This document shows positions 59,186-64,000 of a stretch of 64,000 nucleotides of DNA, piece after piece. The stretch spans positions 30,468 through 94,467 of the forward strand of contig CAJTLU010000014.1 of assembly GCA_910577175.1 (NCBI GenBank), written 5' to 3'. The DNA comes from an uncultured Lachnospiraceae bacterium (GTDB taxonomy: Bacteria > Bacillota > Clostridia > Lachnospirales > Lachnospiraceae). Under the pieces are notes generated by a model, which saw only the letters and a list, made by a program, of their open reading frames with translations, did no database searches and was not told the DNA's origin. The first letter of the stretch is position 1. Each line of letters opens with the position of its first letter. Made by a program: the position numbers and the translations under genes.

Positions 59186-59638
59186 TTATTCCTCTCCGCC
59201 TGTCTCTCCTGTCTTAAAAAAGTTTTCCTTATCGCCAAGATAATACACAAGCTCCGCCTTTATTTTTGCCGGATAGCTCTCCTTTACGGATCCGCCATAC
59301 TGGATAAAAACAATATCCCCCTCCTTTAAATCCTCCTTCTGAATCAATTCATGGCGCCAGAGGAATTTTGTATCCTTAATATTGACCCGGTACAAATTCC
59401 GGTACTCTCCCGTATTCAGCTCCAGCACATCTATCGTATTGGTATCAATCCTGGTAATCTGCGCGCAAATGGAGGGATAAAGAAACGCCTCCTCCGGCGT
59501 CTGTATCCAATAGATTCCGTTCCTTTCCTCCCCGCACTGCCTTGTCCTTATAAACAGGAGAGCAACGCCGGTCACACAGAGCGCAATAAAGCAGATGTGC
59601 CCTATCAGGATAATTCTCTTCTTGTTCTTTTTTTCCAT
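59186..59638 (-). CDS. Unknown single-helix membrane protein
   Basis: 150 residues from ATG 59638 (GGAGG nine bases upstream). One membrane helix (about 7-28), then an outside domain (TPEEAFLYPSICAQITRIDTNTIDVLELNTGEYRNLY and EDLKEGDIVFIQYGG) that looks like a small beta-barrel. I do not recognise a family. Between it and the aminopeptidase gene (about 236 bases) there is no gene, only the promoter region with TATGAT at about 59841. Confidence 0.65.
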   Translation of the reverse strand: MEKKNKKRIILIGHICFIALCVTGVALLFIRTRQCGEERNGIYWIQTPEEAFLYPSICAQITRIDTNTIDVLELNTGEYRNLYRVNIKDTKFLWRHELIQKEDLKEGDIVFIQYGGSVKESYPAKIKAELVYYLGDKENFFKTGETGGEE

Positions 59639-59874
59639 AAAACCCAGCCTCCTTCCATAAACTAGCAAGCATTCCTGACGTCAGTAAGCACCCCAGCCTG
59701 CAATTACACCTCCCGCCATCGTCAAAAAGCCTTGCCGTTCCAGTTTCTTCCAACCTCATCTTACCATGTCCCCCAAATATAGTCAAACTATTTTCAAGTT
59801 CTGCATTTTTCCCGCCCTTTTCTTTTCCCTCTGTTTGTGCTATGATAAAAGCGTTAAAAAGGAGGTCTCCCTTT

Positions 59875-61740
59875 ATGAATGTATTTGCAGAACGAATCAA
59901 CGAATTGCGTCTGCTTTTAAAGCAGAACGGCATCGACGTCTACTATATCCCTACTGCTGATTTCCACGGCTCGGAATATATCGGCGATTATTTCAGAATC
60001 CTTCCCTATCTCTCCGGCTTTACCGGCTCTGCAGGGACACTGTTTGTTACGCAAAACGAAGCAGGGCTTTTTACGGACGGACGCTACTTTATCCAGGCGG
60101 AGCAGGAGCTGTCTGACAGCGGTATCACACTGTACCGCAGCGGCATGGAAAATGTCCCGACGCCGGCGGAGAAGCTACGGGAACTGTTAAAAGACGGCGG
60201 CGTACTGGGCTTCGACGGCCGTCTGCTTTCCTATGCGTTTTTGCAGCAGCTAAAAGAGTCCATCGATAATAGCAACGCTACGATACGCTGTGACGTTGAC
60301 CTGACGGAACCTCTCTGGAGGGAACGTCCCGCGCTCTCCTGCTGTCCGGCTTACCGTCTGGCAGAATGCTATACCGGAAAAAGTACAGTACAGAAGCTGG
60401 TAGAAATCCGGGACGCCATGAAAAAGGTTCAACCGGAAAGGATTTATAAAAAGGGAGAAAAGCAGATTTTTTCCAAAAAACAGAAGTTTTCTGCAGACGT
60501 CTACCTTATCACCTCTTTGGACGACATTGCATGGCTGTTTAATCTGCGTGGAAGCGATATTCTGCACAACCCGGTACTGCTTTCCTATGCCATAGTCACG
60601 GAAAGCAAGGCATTTTTATACCTGAATCCTGCCGTATTAGACGCTGCTACATCGGCACTTCTGGCAAAAGAGGGGATTACCCTCCGTCCTTACGATGCGA
60701 TTTATGAAGACGCGGCAAAGCTTTGTAAATGCACGGTTTTATTGGATGCCAGACGCGTTAACTGTGCGCTGGTACAGGCGCTTCCGGAAGAATGTACCCT
60801 GCTTGACTCCCCAGGACCGGTTCTTTCTGCCAAGGCAGTCAAAAATGCCGTAGAGCTTAAAAACCTTGCCGCTGCCCATGTAAAAGACGGCATTGCGGTA
60901 ACAAAGTTTATGTATTGGCTAAAGCATACAATAGGAAAACAGACGATTACTGAAACCTCCGCCGCAGACTTTCTTCTTTCTCTCAGAAAAGAACAGGAGG
61001 GCTTTTTGGAGCCAAGCTTTGAAACCATTTCTGCCTACAACGCAAACGCTGCCATGATGCATTACTGCGCGGACAGAGAAACTTCCGCCGAGCTAAAGCC
61101 TGCAGGTCTCCTTTTGGTCGATTCCGGCGGGCAGTATTATGAGGGTACAACCGACGTCACCAGAACCTATGTCCTCGGCGATATTCCCTATGAATGGAAG
61201 CAGCATTATACTGCGGTACTGCGCGGAATGCTCTCCCTCTCCGCAGCAAGATTCCTCTATGGCTGCCGCGGAGTAAATCTTGATATCCTTGCCCGCAGCC
61301 CTCTCTGGCAGATGGGACTGGACTACCGGTGCGGCACCGGCCACGGCGTCGGCTACCTCTTGAACGTCCACGAGGCACCAAACGGCTTCCGCTGGCGTAT
61401 CGTCCCGGAGCGGAATGACAGCTGCGTCCTGGAGGAAGGTATGGTTACTACTAACGAACCGGGCGTTTATATTGAAGATAGCCATGGCATTCGCATTGAA
61501 AATGAGCTGGTCTGCAAAAAGGGAGAAAAAAACGAATACGGCCAGTTCATGTACTTTGAGACCCTGACCGTAACGCCGATTGACCTGGACGCGGTGCTCC
61601 CGGAGGAACTGACCGCTTCGGAAAGGAAAACACTGAACGAGTACCACAAAATGGTTTACGAAACCCTTCTTCCCCATATGACAAAGGAAGAGGGAGAATG
61701 GCTCAGGGAGGTAACCCGTCCGGTCGGGGAAAAAGAATAG
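59875..61740 (+). CDS. Aminopeptidase P (Xaa-Pro aminopeptidase, M24B)
   Basis: 621 residues from ATG 59875 (AAAGGAGGT). Three parts: two creatinase-like N-terminal domains (about 1-300) and an M24 pita-bread domain with metal ligands in LLVDSGGQYYEGTTDVTRTYV (Asp, Asp), GTGHGVGYLLNVHEAP (His), TNEPGVYIEDSHGIRIENELV (Glu, Glu). The long form resembles eukaryotic-type aminopeptidase P. It removes N-terminal residues before proline, in the cytoplasm. Monocistronic with a hairpin after it. Confidence 0.94.
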   Translation: MNVFAERINELRLLLKQNGIDVYYIPTADFHGSEYIGDYFRILPYLSGFTGSAGTLFVTQNEAGLFTDGRYFIQAEQELSDSGITLYRSGMENVPTPAEKLRELLKDGGVLGFDGRLLSYAFLQQLKESIDNSNATIRCDVDLTEPLWRERPALSCCPAYRLAECYTGKSTVQKLVEIRDAMKKVQPERIYKKGEKQIFSKKQKFSADVYLITSLDDIAWLFNLRGSDILHNPVLLSYAIVTESKAFLYLNPAVLDAATSALLAKEGITLRPYDAIYEDAAKLCKCTVLLDARRVNCALVQALPEECTLLDSPGPVLSAKAVKNAVELKNLAAAHVKDGIAVTKFMYWLKHTIGKQTITETSAADFLLSLRKEQEGFLEPSFETISAYNANAAMMHYCADRETSAELKPAGLLLVDSGGQYYEGTTDVTRTYVLGDIPYEWKQHYTAVLRGMLSLSAARFLYGCRGVNLDILARSPLWQMGLDYRCGTGHGVGYLLNVHEAPNGFRWRIVPERNDSCVLEEGMVTTNEPGVYIEDSHGIRIENELVCKKGEKNEYGQFMYFETLTVTPIDLDAVLPEELTASERKTLNEYHKMVYETLLPHMTKEEGEWLREVTRPVGEKE

Positions 61741-61749
61741 CAAAAAATA

Positions 61750-61784
61750 TCCTGGGACCGTGTGTGTTATCCACAGTCCCAGGA
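61750..61784 (+). terminator. Hairpin after the aminopeptidase gene
   Basis: TCCTGGGAC-C-GTG pairs with CAC-A-GTCCCAGGA; only a weak T-rich stretch follows. Confidence 0.6.
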
Positions 61785-61834
61785 CCCTTGGATTCCATTT
61801 TCTTCTTTTACAAACCGGAAGTTATCTATGTTAA

Positions 61835-62164
61835 TTACAATTTTTCAACGAAATGATTGCTATACCTCTTCCAATACTTTTTATACACAAAATCATCGTT
61901 ACCATCAAAATTGATTTGATACATTTTGAATATGACAGGAAAATCCTTTGGCTGCCATTGTTCTTCATAGGAATAACAATATGTCATACCTACCTTTTGC
62001 ATAACATTGCCGCTTCTTGGATTGTTTCTATCATGTGTCGCCGTAATATAAGGCAGGCCATCTTTTTTAACCTGTTCTACTACTGCTTTACCTGCTTCTG
62101 TAACAATTCCCTTGTGCCAGAATTCCTTACGGAGCCCGTAACCAAAATCAATATTCTTTCGCTT
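61835..62164 (-). pseudogene. C-terminal half of a RimJ/RimL-type GNAT acetyltransferase
   Basis: The minus strand reads DFGYGLRKEFWHKGIVTEAG, then KAVVEQVKKDGLPYITATHD and NPRSGNVMQKVGMTYCYSYE, ending KRYSNHFVEKL and a stop at 61835-61837. This is the acetyl-CoA binding half and C terminus of a GNAT. The N-terminal half and start are absent; upstream in another frame are only a few codons before the neighbouring gene. AT-rich, unlike the main genome. Confidence 0.7.
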
Positions 62165-62200
62165 TCGTGTTCCTAATCAAAGTTAATCCTATGTTCCATG

Positions 62201-62692
62201 CTAAATCTCTTTCTGATTTTCAATATCAATGCTGTTTTTGTGTTGAATCTGTATGCCTATATGCCCGATACCCAAAATAAGTGTTGCTACTAACATACCT
62301 GCAATTTTTCCATACATTCCTAACATAAAAAACGCAAGCACCGGCAGAGTTGCCCCGGCAAGGGGGATGCCCAAAAAACTACTGTAAAAGTCTGATAACT
62401 TACGTTCGCTCCGAAAATAACGTACCCACCATGCTTCATACATTATCATTAAAATGAAAGCCGCAATCAGCCATAAAGACCAAAGCGTCCATTTATGTAT
62501 ATTAAAATCAGAACATATCAATGAACAGCAACAGGTCAATACTTCCCCCAACCTTTCAAAGAACAGCAGGATTTTATTTTCCTTTTCAGGCGTATATCCC
62601 TGTGGCTTATTTTTTGACCATATGATATTTGGAATAAATAGCATCAATAAAAAAAGTAGGCCTATATAGGAAAATCCAAAATTTCCAAACAT
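62201..62692 (-). CDS. Unknown membrane protein after padR
   Basis: 163 residues, four membrane helices (about 7-25, 72-92, 105-122, 127-146). ATG 62692 follows the padR stop by one base and uses the GGAGG inside the end of padR, so the two are translated together. Genes paired with PadR are often its targets; a role in membrane stress or export control is only a guess. AT-rich. Confidence 0.7.
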   Translation of the reverse strand: MFGNFGFSYIGLLFLLMLFIPNIIWSKNKPQGYTPEKENKILLFFERLGEVLTCCCSLICSDFNIHKWTLWSLWLIAAFILMIMYEAWWVRYFRSERKLSDFYSSFLGIPLAGATLPVLAFFMLGMYGKIAGMLVATLILGIGHIGIQIQHKNSIDIENQKEI

Positions 62693-62693
62693 G

Positions 62694-63239
62694 CTACTGT
62701 CCTCCGCCTAAAAGTTTTTTTGCTTCCTTACACCATTCCAAATACGTCTGATAGGTTTTTATCCCAAACTCTACCGTAAGCAGATAATATTTGTGTGCAG
62801 TATCATCATTCAAACTTTTATTTAAGATTGTTTCTGCATATAAAAGATAGGGCAATTCTTCCTGGATTCTTTTTTCAAACGCTTCAATATGAATCAGCGC
62901 TTGTTCTTCACCTTTTTCACTTCCGAAAAATAATTTTAATAATGTTTCATAACGGAGTTCGTCTTTTTCAATGGGCAATGAGAGCCACCTTTTCAAATAG
63001 TCACGTCCGTTTTCTGTTATGGTATAAATGAACTTATTTCGTTTGCTGTTTGCATCTTCTCTTTTCGTAGCCAGACCGCGATTAACCAAATCATTTAAAG
63101 CAGGGTATATGCTGCCATAGCTTGCACTCCAAAAATATTTCAGAGTGGTGTCCATTCGTTTCTTTATTTCATATCCCGTTAGTTCTTCATGGCTTAGCAA
63201 GCCTAAAATCACACAATCTATCTTTTTTTCATTTGCCAT
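62694..63239 (-). CDS. PadR-family transcriptional regulator
   Basis: 181 residues from ATG 63239 (AAGGA nine bases upstream). N-terminal winged helix DCVILGLLSHEELTGYEIKKRMDTTLKYFWSASYGSIYPALNDLVNRGL and a C-terminal helical dimer domain (subfamily 2). It probably represses its own operon. It overlaps the end of the 4Fe-4S gene by 11 bases. Confidence 0.92.
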   Translation of the reverse strand: MANEKKIDCVILGLLSHEELTGYEIKKRMDTTLKYFWSASYGSIYPALNDLVNRGLATKREDANSKRNKFIYTITENGRDYLKRWLSLPIEKDELRYETLLKLFFGSEKGEEQALIHIEAFEKRIQEELPYLLYAETILNKSLNDDTAHKYYLLTVEFGIKTYQTYLEWCKEAKKLLGGGQ

Positions 63240-63644
63240 TTCTATTTTCCTTTCTTTCAATTACTCCAAAAGTCAAGACGCTTTTAGGGCAATTATCTAT
63301 ACATGCTCCACACTGGATACATTCTTGATTACTAATTTTTTCATGCTTTATTTCACCCATTACGTCAACCCCCATAGGGCAAACATGGTTGCATTTTCCG
63401 CAAGATATACAATTCCCCTTTTTATTTGCTTTTATATGGATTCCCGGCAGATGTAAAATTCTACGAAGCTTTATTCCAAATATCATAAATGGAGCCATCC
63501 AACAAAGGTAATGACAAAATGCTCGTTGATTATTCCATTCCATCCTGCGTTTATGATTAAGGCAGGGCTGAAATAGTATAGCGTGACAGGAAACAGGAGC
63601 AATGAAGTGATAAGTAAGAATCTTCTTATTCGTTGTCTTTTCAT
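63229..63644 (-). pseudogene. 4Fe-4S membrane protein gene with internal deletion
   Basis: From ATG 63644 (GGAGG upstream) the frame reads MKRQRIRRFLLITSLLLFPV and SPALIINAGWNGIIN, the first helix of a NapH-like family, then runs into a stop. In the next frame the sequence continues with RAFCHYLCWMAPFMIFGIKL and two ferredoxin motifs (CISCGKCNHVCP and CIQCGACIDNCP). The middle (roughly 130 residues with the other helices) is gone and the frame is shifted at about 63525, so the protein is broken. The cluster-binding end might still be made from an internal start. Confidence 0.8.
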
Positions 63645-63714
63645 AAGTACCTCCTCTACATCCTCTTAATATATCAGTCTGATACATTATACAACATTTA
63701 GCTTCTGATTTCAA

Positions 63715-64000
63715 CCGGTTTTCAAAACTTTGTCAAAACCGTCCTAAATAATGTTGTAGGTAATAGCGGAGTTTCAAGAGGGTTTAGGATACGTCTCCCC
63801 TGCTGGCCCGGTCGGCGTTAAACAGTCGCCAGTGCTGACCAACGCCCCAACAAGCAAAATCTGTCCGGCAATCCTTAGGCGCGGACGGGCAGATTTATAG
63901 AAAAAGTCTACCCTTTTCCTATGAATGTTTCTTTTTAAGAATACACACTGTCAGAAAGGTTTGTGGCGGGAATCAGCCCGCCACAGCGGGGTTTTGAGTG
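63715..64000. other. Non-coding end with several hairpins
   Basis: No gene is supported. There are inverted arms GGCGTT/AACGCC (about 63812-63847), AAATCTG...CAGATTT (about 63858-63896) and GTGGCGGG-AATCAG-CCCGCCAC (63963-63984). The composition changes from AT-rich to GC-rich. Dense hairpins of this type are common at the edges of integrative elements, but no integrase or core gene is inside the window to prove it. Confidence 0.4.

Noticed and set aside
61853..62176. Plus-strand frame of 107 residues with hydrophobic stretches
   Set aside because: It lies opposite the GNAT remnant, whose minus-strand reading matches a known family.
1..64000. CRISPR arrays, rRNA genes, complete insertion sequences
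   Set aside because: No regularly spaced direct repeats, no rRNA sequence and no transposase frame were seen in the window.

Overview
The window looks like chromosomal DNA of a Gram-positive clostridium, most probably a member of the Lachnospiraceae. The reasons are GGAGG-type ribosome sites before nearly every gene, many sigma-A type promoters with 17-base spacers, the infC-rpmI-rplT operon with a leader attenuator, an mreB/mbl-flgF-flgG flagellar cluster next to comF-yvyF, a standalone AICAR transformylase beside a PurO-type IMP cyclohydrolase, and several small families typical of Clostridia (YjfB, DUF6472, DUF5662, sce7726). The species cannot be named from sequence alone.

Layout. 0-8 kb: end of an ABC exporter, a LiaF-like/DUF4097 envelope pair, rubredoxin, the infC operon, a secreted SH3b-NlpC/P60 hydrolase with a WalR-like box, thioredoxin reductase, YjfB and a CPBP protease. 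8-20 kb: acyl-ACP thioesterase, CvfB, then on the minus strand mreB, flgF, flgG, a rod-binding protein, recD2, comF and yvyF, and a GGDEF-like/EAL protein. 20-28 kb: a tight five-gene operon (SWIM zinc finger, unknown helical protein, MoxR AAA+ ATPase, DUF5682-like protein, VWA protein), the best candidate for an undescribed multi-protein system. 28-43 kb: two XRE regulators, aroC, leuBCD, a LysR gene overlapping an unknown membrane protein, tRNA-Gly with a 3' fragment duplication, a cyclophilin lipoprotein, purC, marR-MATE and a second MATE. 43-48 kb: a complete Bce-type peptide-sensing and resistance module. 48-50.5 kb: acquired or decaying genes. 50.5-56 kb: the split purH pair and a pyruvate formate-lyase operon in which the glycyl-radical domain is a separate 79-residue protein. 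56-64 kb: small conserved genes, an aminopeptidase P, then a decayed patch and a non-coding end with hairpins.

Three things stand out beyond routine genes: the split pyruvate formate-lyase, the SWIM/MoxR/DUF5682/VWA operon, and a family of short interspersed repeats (50570, 52846, 57893), one inside a palindrome of about 320 bases and another that supplies the last codons and stop of pflA. Several genes in the accessory parts carry internal deletions (histidine phosphatase, 4Fe-4S membrane protein, GNAT, SymE-like toxin), so these patches are eroding.
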